Part shown: piece after piece, positions 36,660 through 49,473 of the stretch
How positions within the stretch are numbered: position 1 is the first letter of the stretch
Layout: each line of letters begins with the position of its first letter
Origin: Eledone cirrhosa
Taxonomy: Eukaryota > Mollusca > Cephalopoda > Octopoda > Eledonidae
Direction of reading: 5' to 3'
Assembly: GCA_964016885.1 (NCBI GenBank)
Contig: OZ024744.1
Span: 28,344,108-28,408,107 of the forward strand
Length of the DNA: 64,000 nucleotides
Program-made: the position numbers and the translations under genes
Notes under the pieces: generated by a model
What the model was told of the DNA's origin: nothing
The model's database searches: none
The model's input: the letters and a program-made list of their open reading frames with translations, nothing else

Positions 36660-38828
36660 TTATAACTTTTTTGTTATTGGTGTTGTTGTTGTCGCTGTTA
36701 TGACTGTTATTGTCATTGTTGTTGTAGTCGCTGTTATCACTGTTAATGTCATTGTTGTTGTTGTTTTTGTCGCTGTTATTACTGTTATTGTCACTGTGGT
36801 TGTTGTTGTTCTCGCTGTTATCACAGTTATTGTCACTGTTGTTGTTGTTGTTGTCGCTGTTATAACTGTTATTGTCACTGTTGTTGTTGTTCTTGTCGCT
36901 GTTATAACTGTTACTGTCACTGTTGTTGTTGTAGCTTTTATCACTGTTATTGACACTGTTGTTATTGTTGTCGCTGTTATAACTGTTATTGTCACTATTG
37001 TTGTTGTGGTTCTCGCTGTTATAACTGTTATTGTGACTGTTGTTGTTGTTGTTGTCGCTGTTATAACTGTTATTGTCATTGTTGTTGTTGTCGCAGTTAT
37101 CACTGTTATTGACACTGTCGTTGTTGTTGTTGTCGCTGTTATCACTGTTATTGTCACTGTTGTTGTTGTCGCTGTTATAACTGTTATTGTCACTGTTGTT
37201 GTTGCTGTTGTCGCTGTCATAACTCTTATTGTCACTGTTGTTGTTGTTGTTGTTGTCGTTGTTATCACTGTTATTGTCATTATTGTTGTTGGCGCTGTTA
37301 TCACTGTTATTGTCATTGTTGTTGTTGTCGCTGTTATCACTGTTATTGTCCCTCTTGTTGTTGTCGCTGTTATAACTGTTATTGTCACTATTGCTTTTGT
37401 TGTTGTCGCTCTTATCACTCTTATTGTCATTGTTGTTGTTGTTCTCGCTGCTATCCCTGTTATTGTTACTCTTGTTGTTGTTCTCGCTGTTATCACAGTT
37501 ATTGTCACTGTTGTTTTGTTGTTCTCGCTGTTATCATTGTTATTGTCACTGTTGTTGTTGTTGTCGCTGTTATATCTGTTATTGTCACTGTTGTTGTTGT
37601 TGCTGTCTCTGTTATCACTGTTATTGTCATTGTTGTTGTTGTTGTACTCGCTGTTATCACTGTTATTGTCACTGTTGTTGTCGATGTTATCACTGTTATT
37701 TTCCTTGTTGTTTTTGTTGTCACTGTTATAACTGTTATTGTCATTGTTGTTGTTGTTGTCGCTGTTATCACTGTTATTGTCATTGTTGTTGTTGTTGTTG
37801 TCGCTGTTATCACTGTTATTGTCACTGTTGTTGTTGTTGTCCCTGTTATCACTGTTATTGTCACTGTTGTCGTTGTTGTTGTCACTGTTATTTATAAATG
37901 TTATTGTCACTGTTGTTGTTGTCGCTGTTATAACTGTTATTGTCACTGTTGTTGTTGTCGCTGTTATAACTGTTATTGTCACTGTTTTTATTGTTGTCGC
38001 TGTTATAACTGTTATTGTCACTGTTGTTGTTGTTGTCGCTGTTATCACTGTTATTGTCACTGTTGTTGTTGTTGTCTCTGTTATCACTGTTATTGTCATT
38101 GTTGTTATTGTTGTTGTCGCTGTTATAACTGTTATTGTCATTGTTGTTGTTGTCGCTGTTATAACTGTTATTGACACTGTTGTCGTTGTCCCTGTTATAA
38201 CTGTTACTGTCACTGTTGTTGTTGTCGCTGTTATCACTGTTATTGTCACTGTTGTTGTCGCCGTTATCACTGTTATTGTCATTGTTGTTGTTGTCGCTGT
38301 TATAACTGTTATTGTAATTGTTGTTGTTGTTGTCGCTGTTATCACTGTTATTGTCATTGTTGTTGTCGCTGTTATCACTGTTATTGTCACTGTTGTTGTT
38401 TTTGTCGCTGTTATCACTGTTATTGTCACTGTTGTTGTCACTGTTATAAATGTTATTGTCACTGTTGTTGTTGTCGCTGTTATAACTGTTATTGTCACTG
38501 TTGTTGTTGTTGTCGCTGTTATAACTGTTATTGTCACTGTCGTTTTTGTTCTCGCTCTTATCACTGTTATTGTCACTGTTGTTGTTGTCGCTGTTATAAC
38601 TGTTATTGTCATTGTTGTTGTTGTCGCTGTTATAACTGTTATTGTCACTGTTGTTGTCGCTGTTATTGTCACTATTGTTGTTTTGTTGTTGTTGTTGTTG
38701 TTGTTGTTGTCGCTGTTATCACTGTTATTGTTCTGTTGTTGTTGTTGTCGCTGTTATTACTGTTATTGCCATTGTTGTTGTTGTTGTCTCTGTTATCACT
38801 GTTATTGTCACTATTGTTGTTGTCGCTC
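36660..38828 (+). repeat. S2 segment in A' (2,169 bp)
   Basis: This is the counterpart of 20,092-22,257. It keeps the GTT triplet that copy A lost near 20,870. Otherwise it carries copy 4 variants, including GTTATTACTG at about 38,753. Confidence 0.88.
37890..37899. repeat. Palindrome ATTTATAAAT in S2 of A'
   Basis: Position +1,230, as in copies 2 and 3. Confidence 0.9.
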
Positions 38829-41800
38829 TTATAACTTTTATTGTTATTGGTGTTGTTGTTGTCGCTGTTATGACTGTTATTGTCACTGTGGTTGTTGTTT
38901 TTCTCGCTGTTATAACAGTTATTGTCACTGTTGTTGTTGTTGTTGTCGCTGTCATAACTGTTATTGTCACTGTTGTTGTTGTTCTTGTCGCTGTTATAAC
39001 TGTTATCGTCACTGTTGTTGTTGTAGCTTTTATCACTGTTATTGACACTGTTGTTATTGTTGTCGCTGTTATAACTGTTATTGTCACTGTTGTTGTTGTT
39101 GTCGCTGTTATTGTCACTGTTGTTGTTTTGTTGTTGTTGTTGTTGTCGCTGTTATAACTGTTATTGCCATTGTTGTTGTTGTTGTTGTCTCTGTTATCAC
39201 TGTTATTGTCATTGTTGTTGTTGTCGCTGTTATCACTGTTAATGTCATTGTTGTTGTTGTTTTTGTCGCTGTTATTACTGTTATTGTCACTGTGGTTGTT
39301 GTTGTTCTCGCTGTTATCACAGTTATTGTCACTGTTGTTGTTGTTGTTGTCGCTGTTATAACTGTTATTGTCACTGTTGTTGTTGTTCTTGTCGCTGTTA
39401 TAACTGTTATTGTCACTGTTGTTGTTGTTGTAGCTTTTATCACTGTTATTGTCACTGTTGTTATTGTTGTCGCTGTTATAACTGTTATTGTCACTGTTGT
39501 TGTTGTTGTCGCTGTTATTGCCACTGTTGTTGTTTTGTTGTTGGTGTTGTTGTCGCTGTTATAACTGTTATTGCCATTGTTGTTGTTGTTGTTGTCTCTG
39601 TTATGACTGTTATTGTCATTGTTGTTGTTGTCGCTGTTATCACTGTTAATGTCATTGTTGTTGTTTTTGTCGCTGTTATTACTGTTATTGTCACTGTGGT
39701 TGTTGTTGTTCTCGCTGTTATCACAGTTATTGTCACTGTTGTTGTTGTTGTTGTCGCTGTTATAACTGTTATTGTCATTGTTGTTGTTGTTGTCACTGTT
39801 ATTGTCACTGTTGTTGTTGTTGTTGTCGCTGTTATAACTGGTATTGTCACTGTTATTGTTGTTGTAGCTTTTATCACTGTTATTGACACTGTTGTTATTG
39901 TTGTCGCTGTTATAACTGTTATTGTCACTGTTGTTGTTGTTGTCGCTGTTATAACTGTTATTGCCATTGTTGTTGTTGTTGTTGTTGTCTCTGTTTTCAC
40001 TGTTATTGTCACTGTTGTTGTTGTCGCTGTTATAACTGTTATTGTCATTGTTGTTGTTGTCGCTGTTATCACTGTTATTGTCATTGTTGTTGTTGTTTTT
40101 GTCGCTGTTATTACTGTTATTGTCACTGTGGTTGTTGTTCTCGCTGTTATCACAGTTATTGTCACTGTTGTCGTTGTTGTTGTCGCTGTTATAACTGTTA
40201 TTGTCACTGTTGTTGTTGTTGCCGCTGTTATCACTGTTATTGACACTGTTGTTGTTGTTGTCGCTGTTATCACTGTTATTGTCACTGTTGTTGTTGGCGC
40301 TGTTATCGTCACTGTTGTTTTGTTGTTGTCGTTGTTATCATGCTTATTGTCACTGTTGTTGTTGTCGTTGTTGTTGTTGTTATCACTGTTATTGTCACTG
40401 TTGTCTTTGTCGTTGTTGTTGTCGTTGTCATCACTGTTATTGTCGCTGTTGTTGTTGTTGTTGTCGCTGTTATTTTCACTGTTGATGTTTTGTTGTTGTT
40501 GTTGTCGTCGTTGTCATCATTGTTATTGTCGCTGTTGTTGTCGTTGTTGTCGTTGTTATCATGGTTATTGTCACTGATGTTGTTGTTATCACTGTTATAG
40601 TCACTGTTGTTGTTGTCGCTGTTATAACTGTTATTGTCATTGTTGTTGTTGTTGTTGTCATTGTTATCGCTGTTATTGTCATTGTTGTTGTTGTCGCTGT
40701 TATAACTGTTATTGTCACTGTTATTATCACTGTTATTGACACTGTCGTTATTGTTGTTCTCGCTGTTATCTCTGTTATTGTCACTGTTGTTGTTGTTGTC
40801 ACTGTTATAACTGTTATTGTCACTGTTGTTGTTGTTGTCGCTATTATATCTGTTATTGTCACTGATGTTGTTGTTGCTGTCTCTGTTATCACTGTTATTG
40901 TCATTGCTGTTGTTGTTGTTGTACTTGCTGTTATCACTGTTATTGTCACTGTTGTTGTCGATGTTATCACTGTTAATTTCATTGTTGTTTTTGTTGTCAC
41001 TGTTATAACTGTTATTGTCATTGTTGTTTTTGTTGTCGCTGTTATCACCGTTATTGTCATTGTTGTTGTTGTCGCTGTTATAACTGTTATTGTCACTGTT
41101 TTTGTTGTTGTCGCTGTTATAGCTGTTATTGTCACTGTTGTTGTTGTTGTTGTCGCTGTTATCACTGTCATTGTCACTGTTGTTGTCATTGTCTCTGTTA
41201 TCACTGTTATTCTCATTGTTGTTATTGTTGTTGTCGCTGTTATAACTGTTATTGTCATTGTTGTTGTTGTCGCTGTTATAACTGTTATTGTCACTGCTGT
41301 CGTTGTCCCTGTTATAACTGTTACTGTCACTTTTGTTGTTGTTGCTGTTATCACTGTTATTGTCACTGTTGTTGTCGCCGTTATCACTGTTATTGTCATT
41401 GTTGTTGTTGTCGCTGTTATAACTGTTATTGTCATTGTTGTTGTTGTTGTTGTCGCTGTTATCACTGTTATTGTCATTGTTGTTTTCGCTGTTATCACTG
41501 TTATTGTCACTGTTGTTGTTGTCGCTGTTATCACTGTTATTGTCACTGTTGTTGTCACTGTTATAAATGTTATTGTCACTCTTGTTGTTGTCGCTGTTAT
41601 AACTGTTATTGTCACTGTTGTCGTTGTTGTCGCTGTTATAACTGTTATTGTCACTGTCGTTTTTGTTCTCGCTCTTATCACTGTTATTGTCACTGTTGTT
41701 GTTGTCGCTGTTATAACTGTTATTGTCATTGTTGTTGTTGTCGCTGTTATAACTGTTATTGTCACTGTTGTTGTCGCTGTTATTGTCACTGTTGTTGTTT

Positions 41801-41942
41801 TGTTGTTGTTGTTGTTGTTGTTGTCGCTGTTATCACTGTTATTGTTCTGTTGTTGATGTCGCTGTTATAACTGTTATTGCCATTGTTGTTGTTGTTGTTG
41901 TCTCTGTTATCACTGTTATTGTCACTATTGTTGTTGTCGCTG
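38829..41942 (+). repeat. S3, T block and S1-derived tail in A'
   Basis: S3 runs to about 39,631, the T block to about 40,720 and the S1-like tail to 41,942. Relative to A, 41 bp are missing near 39,940. This removes one GTTTTG phase-shift motif and its flanking GTCGCTGTTATTGTCAC, so the open frame continues where A has a break. Confidence 0.83.
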
Positions 41943-43862
41943 TTATAACTTTTTTGTTATTGGTGTTGTTGTTGTCGCTGTTATGACTGTTATTGTCATT
42001 GTTGTTGTAGTCGCTGTTATCACTGTTAATGTCATTGTTGTTGTTGTTTTTGTCGCTGTTATTACTGTTATTGTCACTGTGGTTGTTGTTGTTCTCGCTT
42101 TATCACAGTTGTTGTCACTGTTGTTGTTGTTGTTGTCGCTGTTATAACTGTTATTGTCACTGTTGTTGTTGTTCTTGTCGCTGTTATAACTGTTATTGTC
42201 ACTGTTGTTGTTGTAGCTTTTATCACTGTTATTGACACTGTTGTTATTGTTGTCGCTGTTATAACTGTTATTGTCACTATTGTTGTTGTGGTTCTCGCTG
42301 TTATAACTGTTATTGTGACTGTTGTTGTTGTTGTTGTCGCTGTTATAACTGTTATTGTCATGGTTGTTGTTGTTGTCGCAGTTATCACTGTTATTGACAC
42401 TGTCGTTGTTGTTGTTCTCGCTGTTATCACTGTTATTGTCACTGTTGTTGTTGTTGTCGCTGTTATAACTGTTATTGTCACTGTTGTTGTTGCTGTTGTC
42501 GCTGTCATAACTCTTATTGTCACTGTTGTTGTTGTTGTTGTTGTCGTTGTTATCACTGTTATTGTCATTATTGTTGTTCTCGCTGGTATCACTGGTATTG
42601 ACACTGTTGTTGTTGTTGTCGCTGTTATAACTGTTATTGTCTCTGTTGATGTTGTTGTCGCTGTTATAACTGTTATTGTCACTGTTGTTGTTGTCGCTGT
42701 TATAACTCTTATTGTCACTGTTGTTGTTGTTGTCGTTGTTATCACTGTTATTGTCATTATTGTTGTTGGCGCTGTTATCACTGTTATTGTCATTGTTGTT
42801 GTTGTCGCTGTTATCACTGTTATTGTCCCTGTTGTTGTTGTCGCTGTTATAACTGTTATTGTTACTCTTGTTGTTGTTCTCGCTGTTATCACAGTTATTG
42901 TCACTGTTGTTTTGTTGTTGTCGCTGTTATATCTGTTATTGTCACTGTTGTTGTTGTTGCTGTCTCTGTTATCACTGTTATTGTCATTGTTGTTGTTGTT
43001 GTACACGCTGTTATCACTGTTATTGTCACTGTTGTTGTCGATGTTATCACTGTTATTTTCCTTGTTGTTTTTGTTGTCACTGTTATAACTGTTATTGTCA
43101 TTGTTGTTGTTGTTGTCGCTGTTATCACTGTTATTGTCATTGTTGTTGTTGTTGTTGTCGCTGTTATCACTGTTATTGTCACTGTTGTTGTTGTTGTCCC
43201 TGTTATCACTGTTATTGTCACTGTTGTCGTTGTTGTTGTCACTGTTATTTATAAATGTTATTGTCACTGTTGTTGTTGTCGCTGTTATAACTGTTATTGT
43301 CACTGTTGTTGTTGTCGCTGTTATAACTGTTATTGTCACTGTTTTTATTGTTGTCGCTGTTATAACTGTTATTGTCACTGTTGTTGTTGTTGTCGCTGTT
43401 ATCACTGTTATTGTCACTGTTGTTGTTGTTGTTGTCTCTGTTATCACTGTTATTGTCATTGTTGTTATTGTTGTTGTCGCTGTTATAACTGTTATTGTCA
43501 TTGTTGTTGTTGTAGCTGTTATAACTGTTATTGTCACTGTTGTCGTTGTCCCTGTTATAACTGTTACTGTCACTGTTGTTGTTGTCGCTGTTATCACTGT
43601 TATTGTCACTGTTGTTGTCGCCGTTATCACTGTTATTGTCATTGTTGTTGTTGTCGCTGTTATAACTGTTATTGTCATTGTTGTTGTTGTTGTCGCTGTT
43701 ATCACTGTTATTGTCATTGTTGTTGTCGCTGTTATCACTGTTATTGTCACTGTTGTTGTTTTTGTCGCTGTTATCACTGTTATTGTCACTGTTGTTGTTG
43801 TTGTCGCTGTTATAACTGTTATTGTCACTGTTGTTGTCGCTGTTATTGTCACTGTTGTTGTT

Positions 43863-43893
<31 letters not shown>

Positions 43894-44014
43894 CGCTGTT
43901 ATCACTGTTATTGTTCTGTTGTTGTTGTTGTCGCTGTTATAACTGTTATTGCCATTGTTGTTGTTGTTGTCGTCTCTGTTATCACTGTTATTGTCACTAT
44001 TGTTGTTGTCGCTG
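41943..44014 (+). repeat. S2 variant segment in A' (2.07 kb)
   Basis: This is the counterpart of 25,416-27,465. It retains 204 bp (about 42,413-42,616) lost from A, but lacks 183 bp that A keeps at about 27,066-27,248. It shares the one-base loss CTCGCTTTATCACAG near 42,095. Confidence 0.83.
43247..43256. repeat. Palindrome ATTTATAAAT in the S2 variant of A'
   Basis: Position +1,304, which is +204 relative to the A counterpart, equal to the indel between them. Confidence 0.9.
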
Positions 44015-45595
44015 TTATAACTTTTATTGTTATTGGTGTTGTTGTTGTCGCTGTTATGACTGTTATTGTCACTGTGGTTGTTGTTTTTCTCGCTGTTATC
44101 ACAGTTATTGTCACTGTTGTTGTTGTTCTTGTCGCTGTTATAACTGTTATTGTCACTGTTGTTGTTGTAGCTTTTATCACTGTTATTGACACTGTTGTTA
44201 TTGTTGTCGCTGTTATAACTGTTATTGTCACTGTTGTTGTTGTTGTCGCTGTTATTGTCACTGTTGTTGTTCTGTTGTTGTTGTTGTTGTCGCTGTTATA
44301 ACTGTTATTACCATTGTTGTTGTTGTTGTTGTCTCTGTTATCACTGTTATTGTCATTGTTGTTGTCGCTGTTATCACTGTTAATGTCATTGTTGTTGTTG
44401 TTTTTGTCGCTGTTATTACTGTTATTGTCACTGTGGTTGTTGTTGTTCTCGCTGTTATCACAGTTATTGTCACTGTTGTTGTTGTTGTTGTTGTCGCTGT
44501 TATAACTGTTATTGTCACTGTTGTTGTTGTTCTTGTCGCTGTTATAACTGTTATTGTCACTGTTGTTGTTGTTGTAGCTTTTATCACTGTTATTGTCACT
44601 GTTGTTATTGTTGTCGCTGTTATAACTGTTATTGTCACTGTTGTTGTTGTTGTCGCTGTTATTGTCACTATTGTTGTTTTGTTGTTGTTGTTGTTGTCGC
44701 TGTTATAACTGTTATTGCCATTGTTGTTGTTGTTGTTGTCTATGTTATGACTGTTATTGTCATTGTTGTTGTTGTCGCTGTTATCACTGTTAATGTCATT
44801 GTTGTTGTTTTTGTCGCTGTTATTACTGTTATTGTCACTGTGGTTGTTGTTGTTCTCGCTGTTATCACAGTTATTGTCACTGTTGTTGTTGTTGTTGTCG
44901 CTGTTATAACTGTTATTGTCATTGTTGTTGTTGTTGTCACTGTTATTGTCACTGTTGTTGTTGTTCTTGTCGCTGTTATAACTGGTATTGTCACTGTTAT
45001 TGTTGTTGTAGCTTTTATCACTGTTATTGACACTGTTGTTGTTGTTGTCGCTGTTATAACTGTTATTGCCATTGTTGTTGTTGTTGTCTCTGTTTTCACT
45101 GTTATTGTCACTGTTGTTGTTGTCGCTGTTATAACTGATATTGTTATTGGTGTTGATGTTGTCGCTGTTATAACTGTTATTGTCATTGTTGTTGTTGTCG
45201 CTGTTATCACTGTTATTGTCACTGTTGTTGTTGTTCTTGTCGCTGTTATAACTGTTATTGTCACTGTTGTTGTTGTTGCCGCTGTTATCACTGTTATTGA
45301 CACTGTTGTTGTTGTTGTCGCTGTTATCACTGTTATTGTCACTGTTGTTGTTGGCGCTGTTATCGTCACTGTTGTTTTGTTGTTGTTGTTGTCGTCGTTG
45401 TCATCACTGTTATTGTCACTGTTGTTGTTGTTGTTGTCGTTGTTATCATGCTTTTGTCACTGTTGTTGTTGTCGTTGTTGTTGTTGTTATCACTGTTATT
45501 GTCACTGTTGTCTTTGTTGTTGTTGTCGTTGTCATCACTGTTATTGTCGCTGTTGTTGTTGTTGTTGTCGCTGTTATTTTCACTGTTTATTTTTT
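44015..45595 (+). repeat. S3 variant and second T block in A'
   Basis: This is the counterpart of 27,466-29,124. Relative to A, 81 bp are missing near 45,210, where two T units appear to have been fused. The rare CATGCTTTTGTCAC unit is present at about 45,447. The long T run near 45,590 reads GTTTATTTTTTTG. Confidence 0.8.
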
Positions 45596-46892
45596 TGTTG
45601 TTGTTGTTGTCGTCGTTGTCATCACTGTTATTGTCGCTGTTGTTGTCGTTGTTGTCGTTGTTTTCATGGTTATTGTCACTGTTGTTGTTGTTATCACTGT
45701 TATAGTCACTGTTGTTGTTGTCGCTGTTATAAATGTTATTGTCATTGTTGTTGTTGTTGTTGTCATTGTTATCACTGTTATTGTCACTATTGTTGTTGTC
45801 GCTGTTATCACTGTTATTGCCACTGTTGTTGTTGTTCTCGCTGTTATCACTGTTATCGTCACTGTTGTTGTGTTGTCGCTGTTATAACTGTTATTGTCAA
45901 AGTTGTTGTTGTCGCTGTTATAACTGTTTTTGTCACTGTTATTGTTGTTGTCGCTGTTACCACTGTTATTGTCTTTGTTGTTGTTGTTGTTCTCGCTGTT
46001 ATCACTGTTATTGTCATTGTTGTTGTCGCTGTTATCACTTATATTGTAATTGTTGTTGTTGTTGTTGTCGCTGTTATAACTGTTATTGTCACTGATGTTG
46101 TTGTTGTCGCTGTTATAACTGTTATTGTCAAAGTTGTTGTTGTTGTCTCTGTTATCACTGTTATTGTCACTGTTGTTGTTGTCGCTGTTATCACTGTTAT
46201 TGTCACTGGTGTTGTTGTTGTCGCTGTTAGTGTCACTCTTGTTGTTTTGTTGTTGTTGTCGTCGTTGTCATCACTGTTATTGTCGCTGTTGTTGTCGTTG
46301 TTGTCGTTGTTATCATGGTTATTGTCACTGTTGTTGTTGTTATCACTGTTATAGTCACTGTTGTTGTTGTCGCTGTTATAACTGTTATTGTCACTGTTGT
46401 TGTTGTTGTTGTCATTGTTATCACTGTTATTGTCACTATTGTTGTTGTCGCTGTTATCACTGTTATTGTCACTGATGTTGTTGTTCTCGCTGTTATCACT
46501 GTTATCGTCACTCTTGTTGTGTTGTTGTCGCTGTTATAACAGTTATTGTCAAAGTTGTTGTTGTCGCTCTTATAACTGTTTTTGTCACTGTTATTGTTGT
46601 TGTCGCTGTTACCACTGTTATTGTCTTTGTTGTTGTTGTTGTTCTCGCTGTTATCACTGTTATTGTCATTGTTGTTGTCGCTGTTATCACTTATATTGTC
46701 ATTGTTGTTGTTGTTGTCGCTGTTATAAATGTTATTGTCACTGATGTTGTTGTTGTCGCTGTTATAACTGTTATTGTCAAAGTTGTTGTTGTTGTCTCTG
46801 TTATCACTGTTATTGTCACTGTTGTTGTTGTCGCTGTTATCACTGTTATTGTCACTGGTGTTGTTGTTGTCGCTGTTAGTGTCACTCTTGTT
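45596..46892 (+). repeat. K pair 1 in A'
   Basis: This is the counterpart of 29,125-30,421 at offset 16,471. Only scattered single-base differences were seen, for example GTCACTCTTGTTGTG near 46,507 against GTCACTGTTGTTGTG near 30,036. Confidence 0.85.
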
Positions 46893-48172
46893 GTTTTGTT
46901 GTTGTTGTCGTCGTTGTCATCACTGTTATTGTCGCTGTTGTTGTTGTTGTTGTCGTTGTTATCATGCTTATTGTCACTGTTGTTGTTGTTGTGGTTGTTG
47001 TTGTTGTTATCACTGTTATTGTCGCTGTTGTTGTTGTTGTTGTTGTCGCTGTTATTGTCACTGTTGTTGTTTTGTTGTTGTTGTTGTCGTCGTTGTCATC
47101 ACTGTTATCGTCGCTGTTGTTGTCGTTGTTGTCCTTGTTATCATGGTTATTGTCACTGTTGTTGTCACTGTTATTGTTCTTGTCGCTGTTACCACTGTTA
47201 TTGTCTTTGTTGTTGTTGTGGTCGCTGTTATCACTGTTATTGTCACTGTTGTTGTTGTTGTTGTCGCTGCTATCACTGTTATTGCCACTGTTGCTGTTGT
47301 TGTCGCTGTTATCACTGTTATTGTCACTGTGGCTGTTGTTGTTCTCGCTGTTATCACAGTTATTGTCACTGTTGTTGTTGTTGTTGTCGCTGTTATAACT
47401 GTTATTGTCATTGTTGTTGTTGTTGTCACTGTTACTGTCACTGTTGTTGTTGTTCTTGTCGCTGTTATAACTGGTATTGTCACTGTTATTGTTGTTGTAG
47501 CTTTTATCACTGTTATTGACACTGTTGTTATTGTTGTCGCTGTTATAACTGTTATTGTCACTGTTGTTGTTGTTGTCGCTGTTATTGTCACTGTTGTTGT
47601 TTTGTTGTTGTTGTTGTCGCTGTTATAACTGTTATTGCCATTGTTGTTGTTGTTGTTGTTGTCTCTGTTTTCACTGTTATTGTCACTGTTGTTGTCGTCG
47701 CTGTTATAACTGATATTGTTATTGGTGTTGATGTTGTCGCTGTTATAACTGTTATTGTCATTGTTGTTGTTGTCGCTGTTATCACTGTTAATGTCATTGT
47801 TGTTGTTGTTTTGTCGCTGTTATTACTGTTATTGTCACTGTGGTTGTTGTTCTCGCTGTTATCACAGTTATTGTCACTGTTGTCGTTGTTGTTGTCGCTG
47901 TTATAACTGTTATTGTCACTGTTGTTGTTGTTGCCGCTGTTATCACTGTTATTGACACTGTTGTTGTTGTTGTCGCTGTTATCACTGTTATTGTCACTGT
48001 TGTTGTTGTTGTTGTCGTTGTTATCATGCTTATTGTCACTGTTGTTGTTGTCGTTGTTGTTGTTGTTATCACTGTTATTGTCACTGTTGTCTTTGTTGTT
48101 GTTGTTGTCGTTGTCATCACTTTTATTGTCGCTGTTGTTGTTGTTGTTGTCGCTGTTATTTTCACTGTTGAT
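46893..48172 (+). repeat. Mixed K/T block in A'
   Basis: This is the counterpart of 30,422-31,701 at offset 16,471. Small differences include GTTATTGTTCTTGTCGCTG near 47,170 for GTTGTTGTCGCTG, and GTTACTGTCAC near 47,431. Confidence 0.78.
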
Positions 48173-49473
48173 GTTTTGTTGTTGTTGTTGTCGTCGTTGT
48201 CATCACTGTTATTGTCGCTGTTGTTGTCGTTGTTGTCGTTGTTATCATGGTTATTGTCACTGTTGTTGTTGTTATCACTGTTATAGTCACTGTTGTTGTT
48301 GTCGCTGTTATAACTGTTATTGTCATTGTTGTTGTTGTTGTTGTCATTGTTATCACTGTTATTGTCACTATTGTTGTTGTCGCTGTTATCACTGTTATTG
48401 CCACTGTTGTTGTTGTTCTCGCTGTTATCACTGTTATCGTCACTGTTGTTGTGTTGTTGTCGCTGTTATAACTGTTATTGTCAAAGTTGTTGTTGTCGCT
48501 GTTATAACTGTTTTTGTCACTGTTATTGTTGTTGTCGCTGTTACCACTGTTATTGTCTTTGTTGTTGTTGTTGTTCTCGCTGTTATCACTGTTATTGTCA
48601 TTGTTGTTGTCGCTGTTATCACTTATATTGTAATTGTTGTTGTTGTTGTCGCTGTTATAACTGTTATTGTCACTGATGTTGTTCTTGTCGCTGTTATAAC
48701 TGTTATTGTCAAAGTTGTTGTTGTTGTCTCTGTTATCACTGTTATTGTCACTGTTGTTGTTGTCGCTGTTATCACTGTTATTGTCACTGGTGTTGTTGTT
48801 GTCGCTGTTAGTGTCACTCTTGTTGTTTTGTTGTTGTTGTCGTCGTTGTCATCACTGTTATTGTCGCTGTTGTTGTCGTTGTTGTCGTTGTTATCATGGT
48901 TATTGTCACTGTTGTTGTTGTTATCACTGTTATAGTCACTGTTGTTGTTGTCGCTGTTATAACTGTTATTGTCACTGTTGTTGTTGTTGTTGTCATTGTT
49001 ATCACTGTTATTGGCACTATTGTTGTTGTCGCTGTTATCACTGTTATTGTCACTGTTGTTGTTGTTCTCGCTGTTATCACTGTTATCGTCACTGTTGTTG
49101 TGTTGTTGTCGCTGTTATAACTGTTATTGTCAAAGTTGTTGTTGTCGCTCTTATAACTGTTTTTGTCACTGTTATTGTTGTTGTCGCTGTTACCACTGTT
49201 ATTGTCTTTGTTGTTGTTGTTGTTCTCGCTGTCATCACTGTTATTGTCATTGTTGTTGTCGCTGTTATCACTTATATTGTCATTGTTGTTGTTGTTGTCG
49301 CTGTTATAACTGTTATTGTCACTGATGTTGTTGTTGTCGCTGTTATAACTGTTATTGTCAAAGTTGTTGTTGTTGTCTCTGTTATCACTGTTATTGTCAC
49401 TGTTGTTGTTGTCGCTGTTATCACTGTTATTGTCACTGGTGTTGTTGTTGTCGCTGTTAGTGTCACTCTTGTT
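48173..49473 (+). repeat. K pair 2 in A'
   Basis: This is the counterpart of 31,702-33,002 at offset 16,471. A private change is GATGTTGTTCTTGTCG near 48,675. Confidence 0.85.
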
